Source: a virus
Strand: one strand, 5' to 3'
Virus record (IMG/VR): IMGVR_UViG_3300031669_000048
Coordinates: 1 to 47,914 of that record
DNA length: 47,914 nucleotides
Below, in pieces: positions 23,460 through 31,823 of the stretch; the first letter of the stretch is position 1, and each line of letters begins with the position of its first letter. Made by a program: the position numbers and the translations under genes. Below the pieces are notes generated by a model. The model did no database searches, was not told the DNA's origin, and worked only from the letters and a program-made list of their open reading frames with translations.

Positions 23460-23996
23460 TTAGGTTGTAAATGTCGGTAGTGCAGTTGTGCCCACCAAGG
23501 TAGTACCAACGCTGAGTACATCCCATTGGGCAGTTGTAATTCCAAGTAAGGTTACAGTTGCTGGTCTAGAAAAGACAATTCTACGGTAAGCATCGGTTGT
23601 AAGCACCGTCCCGATCGCTACAGCGGTTGAAACATTTATAGTTATGTTTGTTGAGTTAGCCGCCACGTAGAGAAACTTCATCACGCCAGCTACTGGTGCA
23701 TCCAAGACATACGTCGAAGCGGCAGCAGAAGCGGCAATCCGGGTTAATCCGTAGTTTGGTATTGTGGCGGCTCCAGTGCTATCGGTGGTGTTGAAAATAC
23801 ATCCTGTGCCGAAAGTTTTGTTTTCCAATGTCTGTGCCGTTGTCGTATCTGCAACGGTAAAAGCCAGCGTTGAACCTGGAGTCATTTTAACCCCGCCGGG
23901 GTATAACGCCCCGGTAGTGTCCCACAGTTGCCGCTCAGTGTTGCTGCTGTCCTTGACGTAACCATCGGCTATAAAAGGACCGGTTTTTAGAGTCAT
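23460..23996 (-). CDS. Virion decoration/fibre-like protein
   Basis: This 178-residue protein is Thr/Ala/Val-rich and beta-prone (TGPFIADGYVKDSSNTERQLWDTTGALYPGGVKMTPGS), like trimeric fibre or decoration proteins. It is the gene directly downstream of the coat protein, the usual site for decoration proteins. No enzyme motif is seen. Confidence 0.55.
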   Translation of the reverse strand: MTLKTGPFIADGYVKDSSNTERQLWDTTGALYPGGVKMTPGSTLAFTVADTTTAQTLENKTFGTGCIFNTTDSTGAATIPNYGLTRIAASAAASTYVLDAPVAGVMKFLYVAANSTNITINVSTAVAIGTVLTTDAYRRIVFSRPATVTLLGITTAQWDVLSVGTTLVGTTALPTFTT

Positions 23997-24012
23997 GTTG
24001 TTTCACCCCTTT

Positions 24013-24040
24013 CAAAGAGAAACACGGGGATTAACCCGTG
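24013..24040 (-). terminator. Partial terminator after the coat gene
   Basis: CACGGG-TTAATC-CCGTG is followed by TTTCTCTTT on the reverse strand, overlapping the end of the coat gene. A weak terminator here would raise coat over downstream products. Confidence 0.55.
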
Positions 24041-24921
24041 CTTCCGACGATACCGATGTTGTTAAGACATCCCGTCTGATAAATCGCGACCGCATTGTAA
24101 TAGAAGTTCTTTGTGCTGATCTTGTCCTGATCCTGGTCAAAGTCGTTTTTCATGAACCATTGGAACAGGATATGCTCGAACTTCTTGTCCCAGATAAACC
24201 ATGCGGTTTCACTGCTCATAAAGGTGCTGTAGTGCCAGTTGAGGCGCATTACTTTATTGGCAGTATTGGAAAGTTCGTAAGCCTTCAGGGTGCTGGCAGC
24301 GATTTCTTCCACCGTCTGCATATTAACCGCGTGGGTCAGACCATCGGATGGAGTTGATTTCATCGGATTGCCGGCGTGGTTTTTGAACCGCGCAAACATC
24401 TGCCGCGCAGTCTTCAGGTGGTCCGGATCCAGCGCGCCGGTGGTCAGGGTATCATTAAGAGTTCCAGGCGCATTGAGACACGGACGGCTGTTAGTGCAGA
24501 GAGGTACGCCATCTGCCAGGTTGGTGGCGAAGGCGTTATCCACCCAGCGTACTGCATTGGTTTCCTCAAGATCGCGCATGGTGTGAGAAAGTTCTTTGGC
24601 CTTTACGTCATTGACACAGCCATAAAGATCGTACTTAATTGCCTCCATGGTGTGAGAGTAACCATTGGCCCAGGTCTTGTTTGTAATGGTAGTCTGATAG
24701 GCTTGCCCTACCGAACCATACGAGATCGCGCCGCCCTCTGTTTTCTCAGAAGCAGCTTGTAAGTTGCCAATACTATCGTAGGTCTCAGCCTGCTTGGTGG
24801 CCTTTTTGGGAGTCGTAAACTCGGGGTACTCCACAGCAATCAAGTCCAGGTTCTTCGTAAAGATTTCCTTTTGTCCCGCCACAAGCATTCTGCTAATATC
24901 TGCGGTTACTGTGTATGCCAT
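24031..24921 (-). CDS. Major capsid protein
   Basis: This 296-residue protein has the size and motif pattern of an HK97-fold coat subunit of the Mu gpT-like group: an N-terminal arm, AETYDSIGNLQAASEKTEGGAISYGSVGQAYQTTITNKTWANGYSHTMEAIKYDLYG, a central GLTHAVNMQTVEEIAAS, and a C-terminal region with LNWHYSTFMSSETAWFIWDKK. Position after scaffold and portal in the order portal-scaffold-coat supports it. The ATG follows GAGGTGA. Confidence 0.8.
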   Translation of the reverse strand: MAYTVTADISRMLVAGQKEIFTKNLDLIAVEYPEFTTPKKATKQAETYDSIGNLQAASEKTEGGAISYGSVGQAYQTTITNKTWANGYSHTMEAIKYDLYGCVNDVKAKELSHTMRDLEETNAVRWVDNAFATNLADGVPLCTNSRPCLNAPGTLNDTLTTGALDPDHLKTARQMFARFKNHAGNPMKSTPSDGLTHAVNMQTVEEIAASTLKAYELSNTANKVMRLNWHYSTFMSSETAWFIWDKKFEHILFQWFMKNDFDQDQDKISTKNFYYNAVAIYQTGCLNNIGIVGSTG

Positions 24922-24949
24922 TTAAATCACCTCTTTATTCGTTAGTCAG

Positions 24950-25468
24950 TTACGATAATGCTAGGTGGGAACTGTTGATCAGGCCCCATGCCTTGTATTC
25001 CTTGGTGCTATAGCCTAGCAACTTGAAAAACAAGCCGTCAGTAGTTCCGGCAGCGGTTCCGGCCACAGTCACATCGAGTGTCGCGGCCCCGGCAATGGTT
25101 GTGGTATTGCTAATTCCGAAGAAATAGCCGATATTGCTAGTCGCGAGCAAAATACTGGTACTCTTGGCAACAGAAGTGCTGTAGGTTGCTTCTACCACGT
25201 CATACTGAGTAACTGGCTGAATATAAACCAACTCAGTGCTGCCGGGCGTAGAGGCTGCCGGGACAGCGGCCACGATGCCAAGGATGCCAATTGCCTTAGC
25301 ACGGTCAGCAGTAGTACCAACGGCCAGAGAAGCGCAGTCTGTGGTTTGTACCATCAACTTGCCAATATCAGATGAACCAACAAAGTTGGCTAAACCAGTG
25401 CTGGTACCGATCCTAGTAGGAATCAAATAAGGCGCCACGCCTTTTTCGTACTTTAATCTCCAGGTCAT
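24950..25468 (-). CDS. Capsid-associated structural protein
   Basis: This 172-residue protein is rich in Ala/Thr/Gly with beta-prone stretches (GKLMVQTTDCASLAVGTTADRAKAIGILGIVAAVPA). It lies between the scaffold and coat genes, which suits a head decoration or stabilisation protein. No catalytic motif is visible. Confidence 0.55.
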   Translation of the reverse strand: MTWRLKYEKGVAPYLIPTRIGTSTGLANFVGSSDIGKLMVQTTDCASLAVGTTADRAKAIGILGIVAAVPAASTPGSTELVYIQPVTQYDVVEATYSTSVAKSTSILLATSNIGYFFGISNTTTIAGAATLDVTVAGTAAGTTDGLFFKLLGYSTKEYKAWGLINSSHLALS

Positions 25469-25482
25469 TCATAATCACCCCT

Positions 25483-26235
25483 TTACTCTGTTTGTTTCAG
25501 TGCTTTCCAATATTTTTCAGCCGTCCATCCGGAGTCAGGCTGGGCCTTTTGCAACCCGGCCAGGGCCTTCTTGTCGTGGTCGTCGAGTTTGTACGGAGAC
25601 TTCGTCGCAGACGGAGCGGCATTTTCAACCTTCTTGGTTGTGGTCTGCCTGCGTTTGGCTGCTGCCCGTTGCTCCTGCTCAAGTTGAAACTCGCGTCTTC
25701 TGGTCTTGCCGCGAAGAAGCTCGTAAGCATCCTCAGCAGAACACCTAAATTCCCGCATCTTGTCTTTGATCTCGTCCTTATAAGATTCAGCGTCAGCAAA
25801 AAAAGGATCGCTCTTGGAGAGATCCTTCACCTCGAAATCGAGAAGCTTCGACTTTACCTCGTCGGACTCTTGCTTTTGCCGGACCTTATCAGTGGCCTGC
25901 AATTCCGCTTCATATTCCGGCCAGCCGCGGTTGATTAGTTCTTGTTTGAGTGTGAGTTTTTCGCGCTCGACTGCTTGTTGGGCAAATGCCTTTTCAAGTT
26001 CCTGCCGGCGCTTTTTCTCGGCCATGTACTTGTTTAGAGGAACATGGTCACTCTTCGGTGGTGTAGGGTCCACTGGATCGGCAGGTTCTACCGGATCGAG
26101 CGGCTCATTAGGATCCGGATCAACTGGATCCGCAGGATCGGTAGGTTCCATCGAATCTACGGGATCAATTGGATCAATTGGATCAATAGGATCTACCGGA
26201 TCCATCGGATCTACGGGGTCAATGTTCTGACTCAT
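25483..26235 (-). CDS. Scaffolding protein with Asp-Pro repeat N-terminus
   Basis: This 250-residue protein has a C-terminal helical region rich in Lys/Glu/Gln (residues 62-220, EKKRRQELEKAFAQQAVEREKL) like podovirus scaffolds. The first 60 residues are (D/E)-P dipeptides (DPVDPMDPVDPIDPIDP), encoded by repeated GATCC-containing units at about 26065-26225. The ATG after GGGAGG is chosen. Position between portal and coat fits a scaffold that directs procapsid assembly. Confidence 0.7.
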   Translation of the reverse strand: MSQNIDPVDPMDPVDPIDPIDPIDPVDSMEPTDPADPVDPDPNEPLDPVEPADPVDPTPPKSDHVPLNKYMAEKKRRQELEKAFAQQAVEREKLTLKQELINRGWPEYEAELQATDKVRQKQESDEVKSKLLDFEVKDLSKSDPFFADAESYKDEIKDKMREFRCSAEDAYELLRGKTRRREFQLEQEQRAAAKRRQTTTKKVENAAPSATKSPYKLDDHDKKALAGLQKAQPDSGWTAEKYWKALKQTE

Positions 26236-26369
26236 AAAAACCTCCCTGGCTGTTCGCGTTGCCAACGCAGATAAGTTTTTAACGGCACTCAGCCGGATTT
26301 AGTAGCGGGTTTACTCCCGCATAAATGCGGATATGCTCCGCACGGGCAAAATAAAAACGCCTTGCGGCG
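26236..26369 (-). other. Structured intergenic leader with a terminator
   Basis: This gap has a terminator at 26351-26369 (reverse strand CGCC-GCAA-GGCG then TTTTTATTTT), ending the upstream portal-proximal transcript. Three further hairpins follow toward the scaffold gene (GCGGA/TCCGC, GCGGG/CCCGC, CGGC/GCCG). They may stabilise the scaffold-coat mRNA or set its processing. Confidence 0.5.
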
Positions 26370-26693
26370 CTACTTCCCTTCAAGTTTGGCGATCAAATCT
26401 TCCTTTTTCGGCATGTGTTCAAACGTGATTTTCCGCTTCTTGCATAGTTCTTTGATAAACTTAATACCGATGTTATCCAGTTTTACCGCACCGGTGTCAA
26501 TGATTCTACTGCCCGCATCTTTGCGGTTATCATAGATTAGTAGAACATCAGAGTCCGTTTCCCCGATGTGCGTACACCTGCCGCCGTAGAACCCGGCTTC
26601 AAGGCCGAATACATCAGCCGGAATCAGTTTTCTCAGGTCGCTTTCGTTATACTCCTTGTCAAGTTTCAGAACGCCAAAAGTGTAAATAACCAC
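26370..26693 (-). CDS. Hypothetical protein
   Basis: This 107-residue protein starts at GTG after GGAGTGG. It has alpha/beta character (VIYTFGVLKLDKEYNESDLRKLIPADVFGLEAG) and ends with a charged helix. It lies between a zinc-ribbon gene and the scaffold leader. No family was recognised. Confidence 0.6.
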   Translation of the reverse strand: MVIYTFGVLKLDKEYNESDLRKLIPADVFGLEAGFYGGRCTHIGETDSDVLLIYDNRKDAGSRIIDTGAVKLDNIGIKFIKELCKKRKITFEHMPKKEDLIAKLEGK

Positions 26694-26705
26694 AGTTCCA
26701 CTCCT

Positions 26706-27032
26706 TTATAAAATTAATTGTCTTGCCGCCATCTCAGGCCCCTTATCCCTACCAAGACCGGTGGGATCAATATCGTACCCCGCCACGTAATATTCAGAGA
26801 ACCGCAGGGGATTTTTAGTAATCGTCCCGCAGTGTCTGCAGTAACAGGTATGGCCATGGTGCCACAGTCCAAGGCGTTCACATGCGCCACAGACAGGTAG
26901 TTTGGACACGGCAAACCGGTTTTCCATGTTGGTAATTCGCAGTACGTCGCCATTGGTCAGGACGTGCTTATAGTGGTTGTTGTTTCCAAACATTACCTTG
27001 ATAAGGTTGTTATGCTGTTTTATCGTCGCCAC
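26706..27032 (-). CDS. Zinc-ribbon protein next to portal
   Basis: This 108-residue protein starts at a GTG that shares a base with the portal stop (TAGTG), so it is coupled to portal translation. Residues 48-72 carry CGACERLGLWHHGHTCYCRHC, a zinc-binding cluster with Cys and His. It may be a minor structural or regulatory protein. Confidence 0.6.
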   Translation of the reverse strand: MATIKQHNNLIKVMFGNNNHYKHVLTNGDVLRITNMENRFAVSKLPVCGACERLGLWHHGHTCYCRHCGTITKNPLRFSEYYVAGYDIDPTGLGRDKGPEMAARQLIL

Positions 27033-28852
27033 TATAGTGCGCCCCCAATCCTACCACCTTGCGGCAGACTACCCATCATCGGTGCTCCCCCTGGTGTCAT
27101 TCCCTGCACATTGGCGTTTTGCATCGGTTGCGCCGGCCCGGGGAACGGAACCTGGCCGGGTGCTCCAGGCATTCCAGGCGGCAACATCATGGGTTGATTT
27201 TCATCCAAGGGTATTCCGAGATAGTCATTGATAAATGCCCTGAACTCCTGCCAGGTAAGAACCGGTTGTCCGGCTACTACCACACGGGAAAGAGACTCCA
27301 TCATCTGCCATAAGAAGGCCTTGTTTTTCGGCAGTCCGGCGCCAAAACTAATTTCAATATCCAGGTCAACACTCTTGGTCATACCGTTGCCTGATTCGTC
27401 AGCCAACTGCATCCACTTCGGCATTTCCGTGCCTGGATTCTCAGCGCGATATTGCTGTGAATAGGCGTCATTTGGCGGGACAAGTACCGGGAGTTCGTTC
27501 AGTTGGCGGAAGTCAACCCAGACATAATCTTCCTTATCCTCATCAATCCGGAAGGCGCGGCCTTCGGTGTAATTCTCCATCATTAAATCAAGGATATATT
27601 CCGCTACCTCGGGCATGGTTTCTCCCAGGTCAAGTTTCTTGCTGTCCGTGGCACTGTTACCCTGCTGGTGCTGGATGGCGCTTTCCGTGGCGGTCTGAGC
27701 CTTGGTGCTTTGCCCCATCATCAATTCTGAGAAGCGAGTAACCCGCTGAATCTCCCGGTGTACGCTTTCAAGGAGTTGCCACAGTGCGGGATTGACACGA
27801 CCGGCTTCAACAACGCGGATATTTGTGTTTGGATCTGTGCATGGTATCGGCCCATCATCTTCATCCAAATCCTCTAACTCAACCTCAGAGTTTGGATCAA
27901 AAAAGATCCGGTTTGGCCTCGCGGCTCTCCGAATCTGATCGTAAAGGTCATTCAGCATGTCTTGGAGCGGCCTCAGTAACTTGCCATCGCCAAAGCCATA
28001 TAATTCCCCCTCTTCCGGGTACATGATAGTCAGGAAATATGGATATTTGTTGTACCGGTTAAACGGCTTCTTGCCTATCTCGGGATCCTCAAAGGAGTCA
28101 TACAACAGCACGCCGTCGTCCGAAAACTCTTCCAACCTCAGCATGCCGTCCGTCATTGTCCATAGTTGGATAAGCCAGAAGGTGTCCTCGTCGTCTGTAG
28201 TTTTCTCTTTTTGGAAAATCGAAGCTTTGTCAGAACCGCCATAAAGAATATTTTTAGCTCTGTCGCCGTACTTCTCTTGCCTTTCGGCCCATGACTTGGA
28301 ACGTTGAATTACTTCCGCGATATATTCCGCGTCCTGCACCTGAGAGGGATCGTTTATGGCCATGTCGATGAAAATATTCTGTAAGGGAGGAGTGGTCAGT
28401 CGTACCATGCCGAAGCCATTTATTGCATCCGGATCAAAGTAGATTTTCAGCCAACCCCATCCAAACAGTTCGCGCCGACGCTCGTGGGTTTTTAGAACAC
28501 GTTTGATTTTATTCTTCCGGAAAGTCCAATCAAGCCCGATCTGCGCCCACTTTGCAAATGGGTGGTCGCTCGGTCCCTCACCCTTGCACACAACGGCAAG
28601 ATTCTGTTCAACCAGTGCCGACACTTGCCCCTCTATGTTGGCGTTGACGATGTTCACCCGGGTGTTGGGGCGGTTGTCCTTCAGCTCCTGGTCGCCGGAA
28701 TATGCTTCCTGTTCGGCCTCCATGCGGTCGTATATGTCACCTAGATTGCCCCGGTTTTGTTCTATCTTGGTCAGATAGTTATCAATCCGGCGCATCTGTT
28801 CTTCTGTCATGAAGTCCAACCGACTGCTCCGACTATCTTCCTTCTTCGCCAA
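27032..28852 (-). CDS. Portal protein
   Basis: This 606-residue protein has the size and sequence pattern of podovirus portals: an N-terminal wing region with DNRPNTRVNIVNANIEGQVSALVEQN, LFGWGWLKIYFDPDAINGFGMVRLTTPPLQNIFIDMAIND, GELYGFGDGKLLRPLQDMLNDLYDQIRRAARPNRIFFDPNS, and a Gly/Pro-rich tail. It forms the dodecameric channel for DNA. It starts at TTG after AGGTGAT. Confidence 0.85.
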   Translation of the reverse strand: MAKKEDSRSSRLDFMTEEQMRRIDNYLTKIEQNRGNLGDIYDRMEAEQEAYSGDQELKDNRPNTRVNIVNANIEGQVSALVEQNLAVVCKGEGPSDHPFAKWAQIGLDWTFRKNKIKRVLKTHERRRELFGWGWLKIYFDPDAINGFGMVRLTTPPLQNIFIDMAINDPSQVQDAEYIAEVIQRSKSWAERQEKYGDRAKNILYGGSDKASIFQKEKTTDDEDTFWLIQLWTMTDGMLRLEEFSDDGVLLYDSFEDPEIGKKPFNRYNKYPYFLTIMYPEEGELYGFGDGKLLRPLQDMLNDLYDQIRRAARPNRIFFDPNSEVELEDLDEDDGPIPCTDPNTNIRVVEAGRVNPALWQLLESVHREIQRVTRFSELMMGQSTKAQTATESAIQHQQGNSATDSKKLDLGETMPEVAEYILDLMMENYTEGRAFRIDEDKEDYVWVDFRQLNELPVLVPPNDAYSQQYRAENPGTEMPKWMQLADESGNGMTKSVDLDIEISFGAGLPKNKAFLWQMMESLSRVVVAGQPVLTWQEFRAFINDYLGIPLDENQPMMLPPGMPGAPGQVPFPGPAQPMQNANVQGMTPGGAPMMGSLPQGGRIGGAL

Positions 28853-28857
28853 CTACA

Positions 28858-29037
28858 TCACCTGCTTTCCTTGGACGCCTTAACTGCTTTTCGGGAATAA
28901 AGCCCTTCAGTAGTCTTGTATTTCTCATAGGGATTTTCTGCCTTCTTTTCTTGCGCCGGTAGATACTTAGGAGCAAAATAGCCAATCGCCCCCCCTATAA
29001 TCATTCCTGCCAATAGAATTACAGCGCCTTCGATCAA
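28858..29037 (-). CDS. Small membrane-anchored protein
   Basis: This 59-residue protein starts at a TTG that overlaps the stop of the CMP-sugar synthetase-like gene (TTGA), with GGTGAG upstream. A transmembrane segment (GAVILLAGMIIGGAIGYFA) is followed by a basic tail. It may be a small membrane adapter. No family was recognised. Confidence 0.5.
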   Translation of the reverse strand: MIEGAVILLAGMIIGGAIGYFAPKYLPAQEKKAENPYEKYKTTEGLYSRKAVKASKESR

Positions 29038-29726
29038 TTTAACTCACCTCTGGTTTTCAGGATTGACTCAACTATGAGCAAGTCTTCATAGTCGTCAATG
29101 TCGATGGAACGGGATTTTGGCATAAGATAAAGTATCGGGCATATTCCCCAAAGGCTCCCCTCTTCAAGAAAGTCCCTGCGGGTTATAAAAATCGCTCCGT
29201 TTCTTGTAAAACATTTATGTTTGTGTTTATCGTAAGGATTTTTATATGCCTTTTCTATAAACTCATCTCCATTTGGCAAATAAGATTTAGTTGGATGTAT
29301 TCCATGGCAAACAGAAACCAAACTACCCCATGCTGGAGCTCGGCTAAACTCCTTGTTTTTTTCAACAAACACTTGTATTGCACCATCTATATCCTCAGTC
29401 AGCCGCAGGGGACTTGTTGGCTGGAGTGTCATCACGGCGTCAACATGAACGCCCATGTGGGCCATCTCATAGACCGCGACGGCGTGTTGAATTACCGGAA
29501 GCATAGGCGTGTCGTCCTGTGCCAGTTCGACCGGCCGGCATATCCGCTTGTACCCCAAAGTCATCTCGGGTTTATCGGTGGATATAACGCAGTCGCTCAG
29601 CATCTTGCTGCCTTTCGCCGCATCAAGGGTATACTGGATCATGGGAATGCCGCATAAAGGGTAGGTATTCTTGGATGGGATGCCCTTCGATCCGCCTCTT
29701 GCCGGGATAACGCCCAGGATAAACGT
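29034..29726 (-). CDS. neuA: NeuA-like CMP-sialic (nonulosonic) acid synthetase, ACG start
   Basis: Read from a putative ACG start, this is 230 residues with the N-terminal nucleotide-binding signature ILGVIPARGGSKGIPSKN, then MTLQPTSPLR and DIDDYEDLLIVE near the C-terminus, all hallmarks of CMP-N-acetylneuraminate synthetases. The enzyme joins CTP and a nonulosonic acid. No ATG/GTG/TTG is in frame before the signature; AAGGAGG sits seven bases before ACG, where an ATG would be expected. An internal ATG at 29642 would delete the signature. It follows a terminator, so it may have its own promoter. Confidence 0.75.
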   Translation of the reverse strand, partial: TFILGVIPARGGSKGIPSKNTYPLCGIPMIQYTLDAAKGSKMLSDCVISTDKPEMTLGYKRICRPVELAQDDTPMLPVIQHAVAVYEMAHMGVHVDAVMTLQPTSPLRLTEDIDGAIQVFVEKNKEFSRAPAWGSLVSVCHGIHPTKSYLPNGDEFIEKAYKNPYDKHKHKCFTRNGAIFITRRDFLEEGSLWGICPILYLMPKSRSIDIDDYEDLLIVESILKTRGELN

Positions 29727-29749
29727 ACAAATTCCTCCTTCTGGGGAAA

Positions 29750-29782
29750 ATAAAAAAGCCCACCCCGTTAAGGAGTGGGCTT
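29750..29782 (-). terminator. Intrinsic terminator upstream of the neuA-like gene
   Basis: On the reverse strand AAGCCCAC...GTGGGCTT is followed by a T-tract (TTTTTTATTTT). It ends the small-gene group at 29768-30741 before the sugar gene. The stem overlaps the end of the zinc-finger gene. Confidence 0.75.
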
Positions 29783-29932
29783 GCTAGAAGCGCTTAAATC
29801 TATTATTCCTTTTGATGTTGTCACCACATGGGTATATTCTTTACACTTCGGGCATTTCTTCTTGACTTCGCCCTGTGCCTCAAGGAGAATCTTGCCGTCA
29901 CAGGCAGGATTGGTGCATTTAATTACCTGCAA
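29768..29932 (-). CDS. Com-like zinc-finger protein
   Basis: This 54-residue ORF starts at TTG inside the preceding gene's end. MQVIKCTNPACDGKILLEAQGEVKKKCPKCKEYTHV is the pattern of Com-type translational regulators (Mu Com), with C-x4-C and C-x2-C zinc ligands. Com proteins bind mRNA to control translation. The target here is unknown. Confidence 0.6.
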   Translation of the reverse strand: MQVIKCTNPACDGKILLEAQGEVKKKCPKCKEYTHVVTTSKGIIDLSASSKPTP

Positions 29933-30171
29933 TCACAACACCGCCTTAAATAATTGGTCATTCCAAGAGACAGTCCCTTGTTTAAGACAACAAACTCAAT
30001 ACCCTTATATTCTGAAAGTTTGCCCTCTAAAGCAAGCATTAGGGCTTCGTTGTTTTTTTCCTTGAGAATATCCTCCATAATTCCTTCTCCGTATAAAAGG
30101 CAGGCTATATGGTATTTGTTCCGCACCCATTCAATAAGCCTATCAACTGATTCTTGGCATTCGTCCATCAC
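29923..30171 (-). CDS. Hypothetical protein
   Basis: This 82-residue protein is helical (ECQESVDRLIEWVRNKYHIACLLYGEGIMEDILKEKNNEAL) and ends with a Cys pair. It overlaps its upstream neighbour by four bases, suggesting co-translation. No family was recognised. Confidence 0.55.
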   Translation of the reverse strand: MMDECQESVDRLIEWVRNKYHIACLLYGEGIMEDILKEKNNEALMLALEGKLSEYKGIEFVVLNKGLSLGMTNYLRRCCDCR

Positions 30172-30569
30172 AGCGCCTCCTTTACTGCCGCGAATAGGGC
30201 GTCGATTAACTCTGTTTTACCGTTTGTGCCTATGTTTAAAACACTGACATAATAATTATTGATGAAAAAATCGTACTCTATTTTCTGTAATTTATGACCT
30301 AGCAGTTCAATGCACTGGCCGACGGAGAGAAGAGGAAGGCAGTCTTTATACAAAGAATATCCATATCTTTCCGCATTATAAAATTCTATTTCTTGTTCAT
30401 CATAACTCCATACGCTTACAACATTTCTGGGGTCTGGAGGGGAACAATTGCATCTTGTATATACTAAATCCCCGAAGTGAACTTTACCATTTTTCCACCA
30501 CTTCCTAAGTCGTTCCTTCTGCTCATCCGTTAGCTCATTTAACTGGTTAATAGATATTCTCTGTCTCAT
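30168..30569 (-). CDS. Clostridial phage hypothetical protein (LTDEQKERLRKWW family)
   Basis: This 133-residue protein opens INQLNELTDEQKERLRKWWKNGKVHFGDLVYTRCNCSPPDPRN, an N-terminal block that recurs in proteins of clostridial phages. The rest is mixed alpha/beta. A hairpin bearing the AAGGGAG site precedes the start. Function is unknown. Confidence 0.6.
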   Translation of the reverse strand: MRQRISINQLNELTDEQKERLRKWWKNGKVHFGDLVYTRCNCSPPDPRNVVSVWSYDEQEIEFYNAERYGYSLYKDCLPLLSVGQCIELLGHKLQKIEYDFFINNYYVSVLNIGTNGKTELIDALFAAVKEAL

Positions 30570-30571
30570 TT

Positions 30572-30594
30572 AGACGCTCTCCCTTCGGCGTTCA
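30572..30594 (-). promoter_or_regulatory. Hairpin presenting the ribosome binding site, copy 1
   Basis: Reverse strand: ACGC, then CGAAGGGAGA, then GCGT, immediately before the start codon at 30569. The loop contains AAGGGAG. The same element at 30743-30765 has ACAC/GTGT arms, so the stem has covaried while the loop is conserved. Confidence 0.6.
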
Positions 30595-30741
30595 AAGTTT
30601 AATTCTTATTGTTTTTCTTTGGGTTTTTCTACTGTCACAGGTATTTCGAGGACATCTTATTTCAACCAAAACCGATCTTTCCGGAGATTCTTCATACTTG
30701 AAAAACAACTTGCCGCAGTAGGGGCAGCGAAATTCCTTCAT
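30592..30741 (-). CDS. Small zinc-finger protein
   Basis: This 49-residue ORF begins MKEFRCPYCGKLFFKYEESPERSVLVEIRCPRNTC, with a CPYC and a later C-x4-C, like Com-type zinc fingers, and a basic tail. It lies between the two hairpin elements, each of which provides a ribosome binding site in its loop. Confidence 0.6.
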   Translation of the reverse strand: MKEFRCPYCGKLFFKYEESPERSVLVEIRCPRNTCDSRKTQRKTIRIKL

Positions 30742-30742
30742 T

Positions 30743-30765
30743 AGACACTCTCCCTTGGTGTTCTA
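30743..30765 (-). promoter_or_regulatory. Hairpin presenting the ribosome binding site, copy 2
   Basis: Reverse strand: ACAC, then CAAGGGAGA, then GTGT, immediately before the ATG at 30741. It is the covarying partner of the element at 30572-30594. Confidence 0.6.
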
Positions 30766-31794
30766 ATATTGTAGTTTCTTCTCCTTCATTTCCACCTTCG
30801 CCAATATGTCGGCGATCTGCTTCCCGGCTGTGCCGTCGCCAAAACGGTAGTCTGGTAACGGCCTTGCCATCGTAAATATGTCTATGGCTTCCAATATGTC
30901 ACTTTTATTGTAACCCCTAGATACCACGTTGTAGCCACATTCACGTCCTTCTTGCCTTCCACCAACCAACACGGCAGGAACCCCGAGAAATGCACCCTCT
31001 TTGATAAAACTGGACGAATTACCAACCGCACAAATACAGTTATTAAGCAAGTTTGCATATTTTTCAGGCGGCAGATTCTTCACGAACTCAACGTCCTGCT
31101 GGTGGACTAACTTCATCATTGCCTTACTACCGGGATCAACATTTGAATTTACCCACACTTTATGGATCGGTATCGACATGACAGCCTCAATCAGTGGCAC
31201 TATGTCCTCGGGGCTGGTCGTATTAGGATGGTGCAGGACGACGATGTAAGGTTCCCTGCGGCTGTTGGTCAGGTCGATACCTAACAGGGAATCCAGGGCC
31301 GTACTTCCCACCGTGAACACCGTCTCGGGACGCTCACCCATCTTAATGATGCGCTGCCGGGATAACTTAGTTACCGGAAAATGTATGTCGGCTAATTTTG
31401 TGATGGCGTGACGTACGCGATCATCAATGCTTCCAGTTGATTCTCCCCCCTCTGTATGGAGTAGTGGGAGATTCATGTACGCCGCTGTAATCGCCGCTGC
31501 AAGGACTTCGTAGCGGTCTCCATGTACGAGTATCATGTCTGGCTTTAGACGCTCCAGGACGCCGCCTAACTGAGTTAAAAATAACCCTGTTGTCAGGGTC
31601 ATGGCTTGCAGGTTGTCTCCTTCAACGAAACATTGAACAACGGCATCAGGTTTATACTCCATCGGCAGATCGAATGCTGATGCACCCACGACTAGTTGAA
31701 GTTCTAGGTCGGGGTGCTCAGTGATGGCTTTGCAAACGGATTTGAGCCGGCCGTAGTTTGCGCGGGAGGCTATTACTATGCAGATTTTACGCAT
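30763..31794 (-). CDS. neuC: NeuC-like UDP-GlcNAc 2-epimerase (hydrolysing)
   Basis: This 343-residue protein belongs to the WecB/NeuC family: KICIVIASRANYGRLKSVCKAI at the N-terminus, DMILVHGDRYEVLAAAITAAYMNLPLLHTEGGESTGSIDDRVRHAITKLADIHF, and GNSSSFIKEGAFLGVPAVLVGGRQEGRE in the C-terminal half. NeuC converts UDP-GlcNAc to ManNAc and UDP, the first step to sialic acid. It is somewhat shorter than typical homologues (about 370-390). AGGTGAG precedes the ATG. Confidence 0.85.
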   Translation of the reverse strand: MRKICIVIASRANYGRLKSVCKAITEHPDLELQLVVGASAFDLPMEYKPDAVVQCFVEGDNLQAMTLTTGLFLTQLGGVLERLKPDMILVHGDRYEVLAAAITAAYMNLPLLHTEGGESTGSIDDRVRHAITKLADIHFPVTKLSRQRIIKMGERPETVFTVGSTALDSLLGIDLTNSRREPYIVVLHHPNTTSPEDIVPLIEAVMSIPIHKVWVNSNVDPGSKAMMKLVHQQDVEFVKNLPPEKYANLLNNCICAVGNSSSFIKEGAFLGVPAVLVGGRQEGRECGYNVVSRGYNKSDILEAIDIFTMARPLPDYRFGDGTAGKQIADILAKVEMKEKKLQY

Positions 31795-31823
31795 ATCTCA
31801 CCTACTAAAGTATTTTCATATAG

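Noticed and set aside
25497-25799. Alternative reverse-strand ORF within the scaffold gene
   Set aside because: It is a shadow frame; the main frame is longer, has a ribosome binding site and the helical scaffold composition.
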